This document shows, piece by piece, positions 1-8,931 of a DNA stretch of 64,000 nucleotides (its first letter is position 1; each line of letters starts with the position of its first letter). The notes under the pieces were generated by a model, which saw nothing but the letters and a program-made list of their open reading frames with translations, made no database searches and had not been told where the DNA came from. The stretch is from JAIEPT01 sp038217425 (lineage in GTDB: Bacteria > Planctomycetota > Planctomycetia > Gemmatales > Gemmataceae): assembly GCA_038217425.1 (NCBI GenBank), contig JBBQPM010000011.1:1-64000 (forward strand). The letters run 5' to 3'. The translations under genes were made by a program, and so were the position numbers.

Positions 1-260
1 CCCCTCTCCCGGAGGGAGAGGGGAGTAAATACTTCCTGTATTTGAAGTTACTGCAACACCCTACTAGTTTCTAGCGATGTAGTATTAGCCGCCGCCTCCT
101 GGCGGCGCGGACGGGTGCCGACGGTTGGATGAATTCCTTCCGTGCGACATGCCGCCCGGATGCTGCTGCGACTGGTATTCGACGCACTTCGGCACGTGTT
201 GACGATTGGATGCGATTCCTGCACGGGCCGTTTTCGCGCCGCCAGGAGGCGTCGGCTAAA
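1..260. other. Non-coding edge region with small hairpins
   Basis: No convincing gene is seen. Bases 1-23 form a perfect small palindrome (CCCCTCTCC / GGAGAGGGG type). A second GC-rich hairpin (GCCGCC / GGCGGC) lies near 90-115, downstream of the minus-strand protease stop at 261, and could help end its transcript. A short plus-strand reading frame over 129-341 has low-complexity Arg-rich composition and overlaps the protease, so it is not called. Confidence 0.4.
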
Positions 261-3200
261 CTACTTCGCCGGCACGTGAAACACCGCGCCGGGCTGCGCT
301 CGCAAACTCTTGAGCAACGTCTTGGCGTCCCCCGACCGTGAACTGATCACCGCGGCGGCGGTGCCGGCGGCGAACGCGTTGGCGATCGACGTGCCGAAAG
401 CAGGGCCGCTGCCGACGCCGTCGTATGCAAACAGCGTCGGCGCCTGCGCGAGTTCCAGAAACGCGGGGGGGCCGATGGCCGCGTAACCGCGCGGCACGCG
501 CTCGAGATTCGCGGCGCTCACCGTCAACGCCTGACGGGCGTCCGCGGGCAATCCCAACGTCCCCAGATCGGTCGAATAGTCAGCGAACACCGCCCGGCCC
601 AGGGGCCGATGCGCCTCGTCCACCACTTGCACGAACAAGTTCGGCTTCAACTCCCACTTCTTCTCAAGCTCCGGGAACGTTGGCGCTCCCAATGGCCTCG
701 TGCCGGTCGGCGCCAGCTGCTCCACCTTGACCAGGGCTCGACTCTTGCCGTCCGCGCCTTTGCGGATCTCGTAACGCCAATCGAGCGCCTTCTCGATTCG
801 CACCGCGTAACGCCCCGGCTGATCGAGGGTGATCTCCATGGCGATTTCGTAGACCGAACCCTCGGGGCGATGCAGCAAGCGCTGCGGAAACGTTCGGCTC
901 CGGGCGACGAGGTCGAATGAGTCGGCGGGGAAGTTCTTGGCCAAGGGATCGCGCTGCCGCAGCACCGAGAGGCGCAAGCCCGCGAGCGGCTGCTCATACC
1001 AGTCCAACTCGCCGGGCTTCAGGAAGTAATCGGCGTCGTGCACCTCGCGCCACTGCAACGTCAGGAGCAATCGGGCGCCGGCGGGGAGGTCGCGGGTCGT
1101 CTCGGCGCCGTAAGGCTGCCAGCCGAGGAAGTTGAGTTCGTGCGTCCAGAGCTTGTCCTTAAGCGGAGCGTCGTAGGGAGCGAACTCCATGAGCCCATTG
1201 CTGTCGACGTCGCGGAAGAGCCCGTTCCACGCCTGGCCCCGGGTGTTTCCGGCGGCCTGAAACAAGATCGGCCGGGCGCCGCGTAAGTTCGCATCGATCC
1301 ATTGCGACAGGGGGCTGGTTGAGCCGAGGGGATACCCATGATTCCAGCCGTAGGGATTGACGACGATATCGACGTTTTGCAGGCTGCGGACGCCGGCGAC
1401 GAGGGCGTCAAGCCGCCCGATTCGGCTTTTGTGCAGCGCCTCGACCTTGTCGTGGAACTCGACTTTTTGGCGATGCAGCGAGCGGTCGCTGAAGAGCCAG
1501 CCGAAGCTCGGGCCCCAGAACCCGAACTCTTCGGCCAGGTCGGATTCGTCGGTGAAGTTATCGAGGAAGAAGGTCCGTTCCTTGAGGAGTTCGATGCGCA
1601 GGACTTCGTTGTAAGCGGTGAGGGTTTCGACGTCGCTGATGCGTTTTTGCAGCGAGGCGGAGACGACCGTGGACTGGATGTATTGCAGAATCTCGAGAAT
1701 TTGATGCGGATCGCCCGGCTGGACGCGGACGAGGAAAAACTGGGCATCGGGCGCCGCCAGCGCCGCCGCGAGGGCGCATTGCGTGCCGTGACCGGGCCCG
1801 GCGCCGGCGCGCGGCGGCGCGGGAAAGAGGTCGGCGTCGCGCTCCGCCGTCAGGTCGATCAAGCGCGTGTCCGCGGGGAGCTTCTTCGCCTGGACCGCCG
1901 ACTCCCAGCCGCGAAAGTCCGCGTCGATGAAGGCGATGCGCACCCGCTTGACGATCTCTTTCTCGGTCCATTTTCCCGTGAATCCCCGCGCGTGCAGCGC
2001 CTCAAGGCCCGATTTCTTCAGAATTTTCGCGCGGTCGTCGGGGACGACGATCTTGGCGTCAATGCCCGCCTGAGCCGGGCTCGGCCGACGAATGACCGAG
2101 ACCGTCGGCAGTTTGGCGAGTTCGGGGAGGTACTTGATCGGCGCCCGGACCGTCGTCACGTTCCCCAGCTGGCCTTCGAGGAAGATACCGGGAAAGAGTC
2201 CGTCGAGCGTGGTTCGCATCGACTCCAGAGACGGTTCGCCGGCAAAGACGATCTGCATCGAAAGCGGTACGTCGCCGGCAAGGAAATAGCCGAGGATTTC
2301 ATCCGAGAGTGCCAGCTGAACCTTGGCGACCTCGGCCTTGGCCTTCAAGGGCAGCAGATCGGGCAGCGTGCCGCGAACGCTCAGCTGCACGCCCTTGCCG
2401 CGCACCACGCGTACCTTGGGCGCCGCCTCGTCGAGAAACTTCCGCATGTCCTCGTCGGTCGGCGTGCCGGCGAACGTCAGCTCCGCCGGGATCAGTTGTT
2501 TTTCCGCATTCAGGAGCAGCCAAAGCTCATCGCTGATCTTCTCCAGATAGCTCGGCGAACGCAGCGCGGGCTCTTCCACGTCGAGAATCGGCTCGGGATC
2601 GGGCACCGCTTCCACCACGCGGATCGGCGTTATCTCGCGCACGGGGAGCGGCAGTTCGTCCGGCGACAAGAGCGGCCCGAACCAGTTCGCCGGCTGTCGA
2701 CGCAAGTCTTTCAGCAGCGTTTCCAGATGACGCGCGGGGACGGTCCCGACGAGCCGAGTCCACGGCTTGAGCGTGTAGCCGCGCGTGTCGTACCCGGTCG
2801 CCTCGATAAAGCCGAGTTCCCCGAGCAGCAGCCGAACCTGGGCGATGAAGACCTTTTGCGTCTCGAGTTCAAAATTGCTGGGGAGTTCCAGCCGCACGCG
2901 CACGGGGACGTCGAGCTTGGTTTCATCCTTGAAGTGTTCGGCCAACGTTTTGGTATCGAGATGGACGGTGCGAATGCTGGGGTTCTCGAACAGGGCGAGA
3001 ATCTTGGCGGAAGGGAGTTTGCCTTCGAGGTAGTTCTTCGTGGGGTTTTCGCGGTCGGAGTCGGGATGCGTTTCGAGCGGCGGGTCAAACTGAAAGCCGA
3101 GCTGCACGAGATGCTTGATGAGAGCGTCGTACTGGGCGACGTGTTGAAGGCGCGGGGCGACAATCTCGTAGCGGAGCCGGGCATGGAAGAGCGACGGAGG

Positions 3201-3275
3201 CGCCGGCGCGGGGGGCTGAGCGGCGAGAAGGCCGGCGCAGAAGAGGGTCGAAACAAGGGCGATGCGGGCGACCAT
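261..3275 (-). CDS. Secreted subtilisin-like (S8) serine protease
   Basis: The protein has 1004 residues. The start at 3275 gives a clean signal peptide (MVARIALVSTLFCAGLLAAQ); the open frame continues upstream, but only through the sigma-factor gene, so that part is rejected. The S8 catalytic residues are visible in order: Asp451 in RIAFIDADF, His496 in GHGTQC, the oxyanion-hole Asn677 in FQAAGN, and the nucleophile Ser963 in FGTSIANAFAAG. About 400 residues of unrecognised sequence precede the catalytic domain, and long insertions separate His, Asn and Ser, so it is far larger than simple subtilases. It is probably exported to the periplasm or surface. The substrate is unknown. It lies 104 bp downstream of the sigma factor on the same strand, separated by a palindrome. 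Confidence 0.82.
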   Translation of the reverse strand: MVARIALVSTLFCAGLLAAQPPAPAPPSLFHARLRYEIVAPRLQHVAQYDALIKHLVQLGFQFDPPLETHPDSDRENPTKNYLEGKLPSAKILALFENPSIRTVHLDTKTLAEHFKDETKLDVPVRVRLELPSNFELETQKVFIAQVRLLLGELGFIEATGYDTRGYTLKPWTRLVGTVPARHLETLLKDLRRQPANWFGPLLSPDELPLPVREITPIRVVEAVPDPEPILDVEEPALRSPSYLEKISDELWLLLNAEKQLIPAELTFAGTPTDEDMRKFLDEAAPKVRVVRGKGVQLSVRGTLPDLLPLKAKAEVAKVQLALSDEILGYFLAGDVPLSMQIVFAGEPSLESMRTTLDGLFPGIFLEGQLGNVTTVRAPIKYLPELAKLPTVSVIRRPSPAQAGIDAKIVVPDDRAKILKKSGLEALHARGFTGKWTEKEIVKRVRIAFIDADFRGWESAVQAKKLPADTRLIDLTAERDADLFPAPPRAGAGPGHGTQCALAAALAAPDAQFFLVRVQPGDPHQILEILQYIQSTVVSASLQKRISDVETLTAYNEVLRIELLKERTFFLDNFTDESDLAEEFGFWGPSFGWLFSDRSLHRQKVEFHDKVEALHKSRIGRLDALVAGVRSLQNVDIVVNPYGWNHGYPLGSTSPLSQWIDANLRGARPILFQAAGNTRGQAWNGLFRDVDSNGLMEFAPYDAPLKDKLWTHELNFLGWQPYGAETTRDLPAGARLLLTLQWREVHDADYFLKPGELDWYEQPLAGLRLSVLRQRDPLAKNFPADSFDLVARSRTFPQRLLHRPEGSVYEIAMEITLDQPGRYAVRIEKALDWRYEIRKGADGKSRALVKVEQLAPTGTRPLGAPTFPELEKKWELKPNLFVQVVDEAHRPLGRAVFADYSTDLGTLGLPADARQALTVSAANLERVPRGYAAIGPPAFLELAQAPTLFAYDGVGSGPAFGTSIANAFAAGTAAAVISSRSGDAKTLLKSLRAQPGAVFHVPAK

Positions 3276-3295
3276 CGGCGATCCCTTGAATATAG

Positions 3296-3380
3296 GAGCC
3301 CGCAGCGCAAGCAAGGGTTGGATTTGCCGAGAACTCAAGGTCTTGACCCTGCGAGGGCCACCCTTGCTTGCGCCGCGGGC
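3296..3380. repeat. Intergenic palindrome, family A (GCCCGCAGCGC type)
   Basis: The left arm (3296-3317) and right arm (3361-3380) are complementary over about 20 bases with one mismatch, around a 43-base spacer. The same arm core (AGCCCGCAGCGC...AGCAAGG) recurs at 61830-61902 and 63343-63392. It separates the sigma-factor gene from the protease and its right arm touches the sigma stop codon. It could act as a terminator or mRNA-processing site, but has no clear T-run. Confidence 0.75.
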
Positions 3381-4861
3381 TATAAACCTTCGAAGAACGC
3401 TTCCGTGAAGCCCGCCAGGCGTTTGCTGCGGTTGGGGTGACGCAGCTTGCCGAGGCTCCGAGCCTCGATCTGCCGGATTCGCTCGCGGGTGATGCCGTAG
3501 CTCCGCGCCACCTCGTCCAGCGTGCGCGGCGTGCCGTCTTTCAGACCGAAACGCATCTCGATCACTTCCCGCTCGCGCGGCGAAAGCGACCGCAGCACTT
3601 CCGCGATCCGCTCCTTGAGCAGCATCTGATCGACGTTCGCTCCCGGGCTCTCGGCCGACGGATCGTTGATCGCCTCCTCGAGCGGACGTTCCGCGTCCTC
3701 GCCCATCGGCTCTTGCAAGCTGAGGGGATGCCGGCTTACGATCCGCAGCGCCCGGGTCTCCTCCACGGAGATCTCCAGCGCCGCGGCCAGATCTTCCAGC
3801 GTCGGCTCGGTGCCGGTCTTGCACAGCATCTCGCCGCGAATGCGCTCCATCATCGACAGCATGCTCACCTGATGGCATGGTACGCGCACGGTGCGCGAAC
3901 CGTCGGCCAGGGCTCGCTGAATCCCCTGACGAATCCACCACGTGGCATAGGTGCCGAACTTGAAGCCCAGACGATACTCGAACTTATCGACCGCACGCAT
4001 GAGCCCGCGATTGCCCTCCTGAATCAGGTCCGCGAAGGCCAGGCCTTTGTTGCGATAACGCTTGGCGATGGCGACGACCAGACGCAGATTCGCCTCGGCA
4101 AGCTCCATACGAATCTTCTGATACGCTCGCTGCCGGCGAAACATCACCTGGTACAACCGCTCCATGTGCTCGAAAGACGCCTGACCTTCGAGTTGGCGGT
4201 CGCGCAGCTCCTTGATCGCCTTGGTGGCCCGAACCCGATCCGCTTGCGATCGGCCCGGCGAATCGGCGCGGAGCCGCAACTCCACCATGCTCTGCAGTTG
4301 CGCCTTGAAGTCCGCAACCAGCGTTTCGAGATACTCGCTGCGCGGCGACAACTCTTCGACCACGTGGATCGCCTTACGAAGGCGCCGAAACTGTAGCCGG
4401 CTGAGGCGAGCACGCCCCGATTGCGAGCGCGTCCGCTGCCATTCGCGGAAATCTTTCGCCGACGCGTCGATGTAGCGCTTCAGGGTGCGCAGATGTCCAG
4501 GCAAGCGGGAAATGATGGCGTCCTTGCTTCGACCCAGGCTCGAGATATTTTCGATCACGGGATCGATGAGCAGTTCCCCATCTTTGACTTGCGAAAAAAG
4601 ATCGTGCAGACGCCGCAGATTCCCCCAGTGAAGCATCACGGCGCGGCGGAATCGGCCGCGAACCCGTTCGAGTTTATGCGCCAGCTCGAGTTCTTTTTCG
4701 CGATTCAGGAGCGGGATAGCGCCCATTTGTTTGAGGTAAAGACCCAGGGCGTCATCGGGGCCCATACTATGGCCGTCGTCGTGAATTTCCGGCGCGACCT
4801 CGTCGTAAACCTTCTCAGGTCCGCGGTTTGCATCCAGGATTCCAGACTTTCGTGCAGGCAT
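3380..4861 (-). CDS. rpoD: RNA polymerase primary-type sigma-70 factor (RpoD/SigA-like)
   Basis: This 493-residue protein directs RNA polymerase to promoters. Region 1.2 is near residues 35-70 (DALGLYLKQMG). A roughly 150-residue non-conserved region follows. Regions 2.1-2.4 span about 255-325 (ADLIQEGNRGLMRAVDKF, then YATWWIRQGIQRALADGSRT), region 3 about 330-400, and region 4 about 415-480 with the helix-turn-helix GITRERIRQIEARSLGKLRH. In region 2.4 the usual QAITR stretch reads QGIQR and the following DQARTIRIP reads DGSRTVRVP, so -10 recognition may differ slightly from the E. coli type. The length and the non-conserved region fit the primary or primary-like group rather than ECF. It is divergent from an RsbW-like kinase gene. 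Planctomycetes carry several SigA paralogues, so this may not be the sole housekeeping factor. Confidence 0.92.
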   Translation of the reverse strand: MPARKSGILDANRGPEKVYDEVAPEIHDDGHSMGPDDALGLYLKQMGAIPLLNREKELELAHKLERVRGRFRRAVMLHWGNLRRLHDLFSQVKDGELLIDPVIENISSLGRSKDAIISRLPGHLRTLKRYIDASAKDFREWQRTRSQSGRARLSRLQFRRLRKAIHVVEELSPRSEYLETLVADFKAQLQSMVELRLRADSPGRSQADRVRATKAIKELRDRQLEGQASFEHMERLYQVMFRRQRAYQKIRMELAEANLRLVVAIAKRYRNKGLAFADLIQEGNRGLMRAVDKFEYRLGFKFGTYATWWIRQGIQRALADGSRTVRVPCHQVSMLSMMERIRGEMLCKTGTEPTLEDLAAALEISVEETRALRIVSRHPLSLQEPMGEDAERPLEEAINDPSAESPGANVDQMLLKERIAEVLRSLSPREREVIEMRFGLKDGTPRTLDEVARSYGITRERIRQIEARSLGKLRHPNRSKRLAGFTEAFFEGL

Positions 4862-5155
4862 AACCCACCATCCTGACCTTGGAGAAGAGGTAGAAGCGAG
4901 TTTCGGTATACAAAGAAGACGTTACAGCAAGATGGCGCGGCGGGGATTTCCATCCCTTTCAATTATACCCGCGCTTTCGCCTCGAATTCCGAGTAAACGC
5001 CGCATATTTTTCGCACTCCCCAAGAAGACCGCCAAAAATTCACGCCGCCACGCGAATTTGCCCGGCTTGATCTTGCTTGCTTCGAAGGAGATTTCGTATA
5101 ACCGCGATTGGACATGACGTCCACACACCGGCGGGAGCCAAGGAGGGCACTACCC

Positions 5156-5575
5156 ATGAATCGACCAAACTGCGCGTCGACCTTTGCTATAACTTTGCCC
5201 AGCGACCCAAAAATGTTGACCCCGGCACGGAACTTCGTCGAAGCCGTGTGCAACGCCTACCGTCTCGCCCCCGCCGTCAAGACCGCCTTGATCCTCGCCG
5301 CCGGCGAAGCGTTCACCAACATCATACGCCATGCCCATCGCCACAAACCGGGCGCCGAACTGCAGATCCACGTCGAGTTCGTGGGCGAACGCGTCGTCCT
5401 GACGTTCCACGACGAGGGCGAGCCGTTCGACATCGCCACGGTACCGCACATGAATCCCAGCGAACTGCGACTGGGCGGTCGCGGCGTCTTTATGATGCGC
5501 CGACTCATGGACGAGGTTCGCAGCACCCGGCGCCAAAACGGCAATTCGCTGTGCCTGGCGAAGCGCTGGCGGTAG
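5156..5575 (+). CDS. RsbW-like anti-sigma factor / histidine-kinase-type ATPase
   Basis: This 139-residue GHKL ATPase domain protein shows the N-box (GEAFTNIIRHAH, near 50-61), the G1 motif (DEGEPFD, 86-92) and the G2 motif (GGRGVFMM, 107-114). Proteins of this family bind a sigma factor or phosphorylate an anti-sigma antagonist in partner-switching systems. I chose the ATG at 5156 because a near-perfect Shine-Dalgarno (AAGGAGGG, 5140-5147) sits 8 bases before it; an upstream TTG at 5108 is in frame but has no such site. No anti-anti-sigma (STAS) gene lies nearby, and the neighbouring sigma-70 gene is divergent, so the true partner is unknown. Confidence 0.85.
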   Translation: MNRPNCASTFAITLPSDPKMLTPARNFVEAVCNAYRLAPAVKTALILAAGEAFTNIIRHAHRHKPGAELQIHVEFVGERVVLTFHDEGEPFDIATVPHMNPSELRLGGRGVFMMRRLMDEVRSTRRQNGNSLCLAKRWR

Positions 5576-5813
5576 TTCACCCGTTGCAGCCCGAAATCAG
5601 GACCATCATTCCTCGCTCTTTCCACGAGTTGCGCGGGGACGTGCAGCCACAGCTTTCCTCGTGCCGCTCGACGTACCCGCCGTCCCCCATCGCCTTCCCT
5701 CCCCATTCGCACGTCTGCAAATAACTGGCGCCCCGCCGACCGGAAAACAAGTGCCTGCCCGAGCGACTGGGCTACAATAATCCCCAACGAATTTTCTCCT
5801 CCGAGATCCTTCC

Positions 5814-6767
5814 ATGAATGCTCGCATGCTCCCGCTCGTTCTCTGGCTCATAACTCCGCTGGCGCTTGTCGCTCAGGAGAAGTCTCTGCAAAAAATCGTT
5901 CCGGGAAAAGTCATCGTCCCCACCGACGCCATGCGCCGCATCTGGGGCGAACTTATTAGCGTCGATGCCAAAACCCGCACCGGCGTCTTTCGCAACGAGG
6001 GGAACGACGAAATCATGACCTTCCAGGTCATGCCCTACGCCGAACTTCTGCACCGCGCCGCCTCCGGCGATCTCCACGACTACAAGATCGGCGAACGCGC
6101 CATCTTTCGGCTCCACCAAGATACCGAGGGCAAATGGGTCTTCCTCACCTACATCCAGGATGAGATGAATTTCCTCAACGGCCACAAGGAATACTACATC
6201 GTCGACCGCATCGACCCGGTCCAGAAGTCGATGGAGTACACGCAGGGGAGCTTCGACGGGAAATACGTTCGCGCGAAAGGCCTGACGCTCGAGACCGATG
6301 GCGAGACCAAGTTTTGGAAGCAAGGCCAGCCCGCGAAGTTTGGCGACGTCCAGGTCGGCGACAAGCTGCGCGTCCGCTCGCATGGGCTGGGGAAGGGAAG
6401 ACGGCAGGTCGCCTGGGACGTCTTTCTCGACGAGGAAAGTTTGCTGAAGCAGCAGAAGGAGCAACAGGAGATTCATCGCGGCCGATTGCTGAAAGAGGGC
6501 CTGCCCGGGTACGTCGACGCGGTCTCGGCGGAGGAGATTCAGGTGACGCTGTTCCAGGAGGGACGCGATTTGGCGAAGGATCTCAAGAAGGGAAAAGCAG
6601 TGAGCATCGCGCCGGCGGGCGTCGATCGGAAGGCGGGGAAGGCGAGTGCGGGGACGATTCAAGCCATCCTGCAAAAGGGCAATTTGCACGTGGTGACGAT
6701 TCGCCTGGAGGGGACGCCGGTAGAGGCGTTCGCGGTCGGCGGCGTGTCGCGGCTGTGGGCGAAGTGA
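5814..6767 (+). CDS. Secreted protein of unknown function
   Basis: The protein has 317 residues with a clear signal peptide (hydrophobic stretch in residues 5-20, cleavage probably after LALVAQ). The mature part is soluble and rich in beta-type sequence, with a Lys/Gln-rich helical stretch near 215-235 (EESLLKQQKEQQEIHRG) that could be a short coiled coil. I do not recognise the family and see no catalytic motif. A TACAAT hexamer at 5773-5778 could be the -10 box of its own promoter. It converges on the hydrolase gene, with a strong hairpin between their ends. Confidence 0.7.
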   Translation: MNARMLPLVLWLITPLALVAQEKSLQKIVPGKVIVPTDAMRRIWGELISVDAKTRTGVFRNEGNDEIMTFQVMPYAELLHRAASGDLHDYKIGERAIFRLHQDTEGKWVFLTYIQDEMNFLNGHKEYYIVDRIDPVQKSMEYTQGSFDGKYVRAKGLTLETDGETKFWKQGQPAKFGDVQVGDKLRVRSHGLGKGRRQVAWDVFLDEESLLKQQKEQQEIHRGRLLKEGLPGYVDAVSAEEIQVTLFQEGRDLAKDLKKGKAVSIAPAGVDRKAGKASAGTIQAILQKGNLHVVTIRLEGTPVEAFAVGGVSRLWAK

Positions 6768-6803
6768 CGACTTCGTTCAAATCGTTAACGAAGGCGTCTC
6801 GAT

Positions 6804-6840
6804 GCTATTCTCCTCGGTCTGATTGACCGAAGAGAATAGC
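6804..6840. terminator. Bidirectional hairpin between convergent genes
   Basis: Sixteen-base arms (6804-6819 and 6825-6840) pair with one mismatch around a five-base loop (TGATT). The position between two convergent stop codons (6767 and 6881) fits a shared transcription terminator. There is no long T-run on either side. Confidence 0.65.
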
Positions 6841-6880
6841 GTCCACAGACATTTGTGAAATGGTCTGGTCAATCGTGCGA

Positions 6881-8857
6881 TCATTTTTTCGTCTGCTGCT
6901 GGGCATGAACCGGGTCGACGATCGTCAGCATTCCTGCGGGCAATGAAGCACGCAGGTCGGGAAGATCGTAAACTTTGAGCGCCCCGTGGACGACATTGAC
7001 TAAGTGGCCCGGCGCGAGCGGATTGCGGACCAATCCCGACCACGAATCGAGCGATTTCTCGATCTTCACCGAAGCGAAGAGCTGCGGCTCCAAAGCGGCG
7101 GCATGCAGCGCGGGGACGCCAGCGACGCCGATGGCGACGAGGTGGACCTTGCGGCCGTACTCGCTCCAGGTTCGCGCCGCGACAAGCATGTCCTCGGTCC
7201 GCAACGCCACCAGCGACTTACCCAGTAGATACGACACGAAAATGTCGTTCCAGGCGCCGCCCCACATCCCTTCTCCCGAGGTTCCGAGTTCCCCCATGCC
7301 GCGGACATCCAGGGCGGCGACTTGGTAACCTTGCTTGGCAAAGGAAGCGAGCAAGCCATCGGCCTTCAGTGCGGATGCCATGCCGTCGCCGTGAACGAGC
7401 AGCACGATTCCTTTGTTTTCTCCCATGGCGGGAGTAAATAGGACGGGCAGGAGAACGCCGTCTTTCGTCTCGAACGACCCCTTCGAGCGGCCCCCCTCGA
7501 GTTCACCTAGCTCATTGACCTTTGCGGCGGGGATTTTCGCGAGGGGCCGAATGCCTGTGACGGCGCGGACCTTGTCGAGCGCCGACTTTTTGTCTTCCCA
7601 AATCTTCTTACGCACCTCTGCATATCGGGCGTCGAGGTCGGCGTTGAGGTCGGCGATCGAGCGGGCCCCGGGCAACCGCATCGTTTCGCCCTCCGGCGTA
7701 CACAGGTATTCCTTCGTCTTGCGCGCTTTGAGGTCAAGCGCCTCGCGGATCGGCTCGTCCTTGTCCAGGAGCCAACGGCTCATCCAGCGGACCATTTCCT
7801 CGCGCTGCGCCCGGGGGTAGCCGTGCTTGTTGTCGGTCTCGATCAGGTTGATTTTCGTGCGTTCGCCGAGCCGTTGGTAGAGGCGAACGCTCTCGCGGAA
7901 ACTGGTCCACGTCCCCTGGATGTCGAAGAAATCGTGCGTGGCGGCGAGGATGAGCGTCGGCCGAGGCGCACGCAGATGGAGGTAATCGGCGTGATCGAGG
8001 CCGCTGGCGATCTGTCCGAAAATGTTTTGCTCGGCGTCCTGCGGCCCGAGCGTTTCGAGCAATCGCCGCCAGCTCGTGATGTAACAGCTGGGAGCGGCGC
8101 AGCCGACGCGTTCGTCGAGCGCCATCAGGTAGCTCGTGAGGGTGCCGCCGCCGGAACAACCGGTGACGCCGAGCTTTTTCGGATCGACGTCGGCTCGGCT
8201 CTGAAGGTAGTCGAGCCCGCGCATGCCGTCCCAGATGCGAAAGGTCGCGGTGTTGCGCCCGAGCGGAATGCTGGCGGCACCGATAAGCGTGTGTTCGGTC
8301 GTGCCTTTGACGAGGGGCACACCGCTGGCATCCAGAAACTGATGCCGTTCGCCTTGCCCGATCGGATCGTACGCCATGGCCACGAAGCCGTTCTGAGCGA
8401 GGAACATCCCCTGGATCTGGTTCTCGACTTTGCCGTCGGACGTATGGCCGGCGGGCATGAGGACGGCGGGAAACGGCCCCTTGCCTTCGGGGACGAAAAC
8501 GATCGCCGTGACGTAGTGTTTCGGTTGACTCTCGAAGATCACTTTCTCAATGCGGTAGCGATCGCCGGACAAAGTGCCGACGACCTTCGCATTGAGCGGC
8601 GAGCGCTCGGGAAATTCGCCCAGGCTCTCGAGAAAGACGGCCCGCAGTTTTTGCTGATACTCGACGATCTGCTCGGGAGTCTTGAGCTTCTCGAAGTTGG
8701 CCTGCCGTCGATCGAGCGCCTCGAAGGCTTGCTTTTTGAGCGAGCGGATCAGCATGGTCTTGGGCGGCCCGCCGGCCATCTCGGGCGTCAGGATTTTGAG
8801 ATCCTGCGCGGGGAGAGCGGAGCCGGCAAAAAGAAAAATAGCGAGCGTGCGCATCAT
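6881..8857 (-). CDS. Secreted alpha/beta hydrolase, acetylxylan-esterase-like, with two hydrolase-like domains
   Basis: The protein has 658 residues. The start at 8857 (Met-Met) gives a signal peptide (MMRTLAIFLFAGSALPAQ); longer open sequence upstream lies inside the MFS gene. The first domain has the nucleophile elbow GVTGCSGGG (Ser235), a HTSDGK stretch after strand PAVLMPAG, a candidate acid in LAATHDFFD and a His in NKHGYPR, the layout of AXE1/dienelactone-hydrolase-like esterases. The second half starts another hydrolase-like fold (GIVLLVHGDGMASAL) but its expected elbow reads AIGVAGV, lacking the Ser, so that copy is probably non-catalytic. It probably de-esterifies carbohydrate polymers, by analogy only. 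It lies 74 bp downstream of an MFS transporter on the same strand, so the two may be co-transcribed. Confidence 0.8.
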   Translation of the reverse strand: MMRTLAIFLFAGSALPAQDLKILTPEMAGGPPKTMLIRSLKKQAFEALDRRQANFEKLKTPEQIVEYQQKLRAVFLESLGEFPERSPLNAKVVGTLSGDRYRIEKVIFESQPKHYVTAIVFVPEGKGPFPAVLMPAGHTSDGKVENQIQGMFLAQNGFVAMAYDPIGQGERHQFLDASGVPLVKGTTEHTLIGAASIPLGRNTATFRIWDGMRGLDYLQSRADVDPKKLGVTGCSGGGTLTSYLMALDERVGCAAPSCYITSWRRLLETLGPQDAEQNIFGQIASGLDHADYLHLRAPRPTLILAATHDFFDIQGTWTSFRESVRLYQRLGERTKINLIETDNKHGYPRAQREEMVRWMSRWLLDKDEPIREALDLKARKTKEYLCTPEGETMRLPGARSIADLNADLDARYAEVRKKIWEDKKSALDKVRAVTGIRPLAKIPAAKVNELGELEGGRSKGSFETKDGVLLPVLFTPAMGENKGIVLLVHGDGMASALKADGLLASFAKQGYQVAALDVRGMGELGTSGEGMWGGAWNDIFVSYLLGKSLVALRTEDMLVAARTWSEYGRKVHLVAIGVAGVPALHAAALEPQLFASVKIEKSLDSWSGLVRNPLAPGHLVNVVHGALKVYDLPDLRASLPAGMLTIVDPVHAQQQTKK

Positions 8858-8931
8858 GAGAGTTTGCTCGGGGGAATGAGGGGGGATGTGCCGAGGATAT
8901 CGACGTGTGCTGCGCGAAGCAAGGAGAAACT

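Noticed and set aside
1338..3440. Plus-strand open frame of 700 codons
   Set aside because: Antisense shadow of the subtilase, whose catalytic motifs are clear on the minus strand.
3276..3941. N-terminal extension of the protease frame
   Set aside because: It lies within the sigma-factor gene and the palindrome; a signal peptide begins at 3275.
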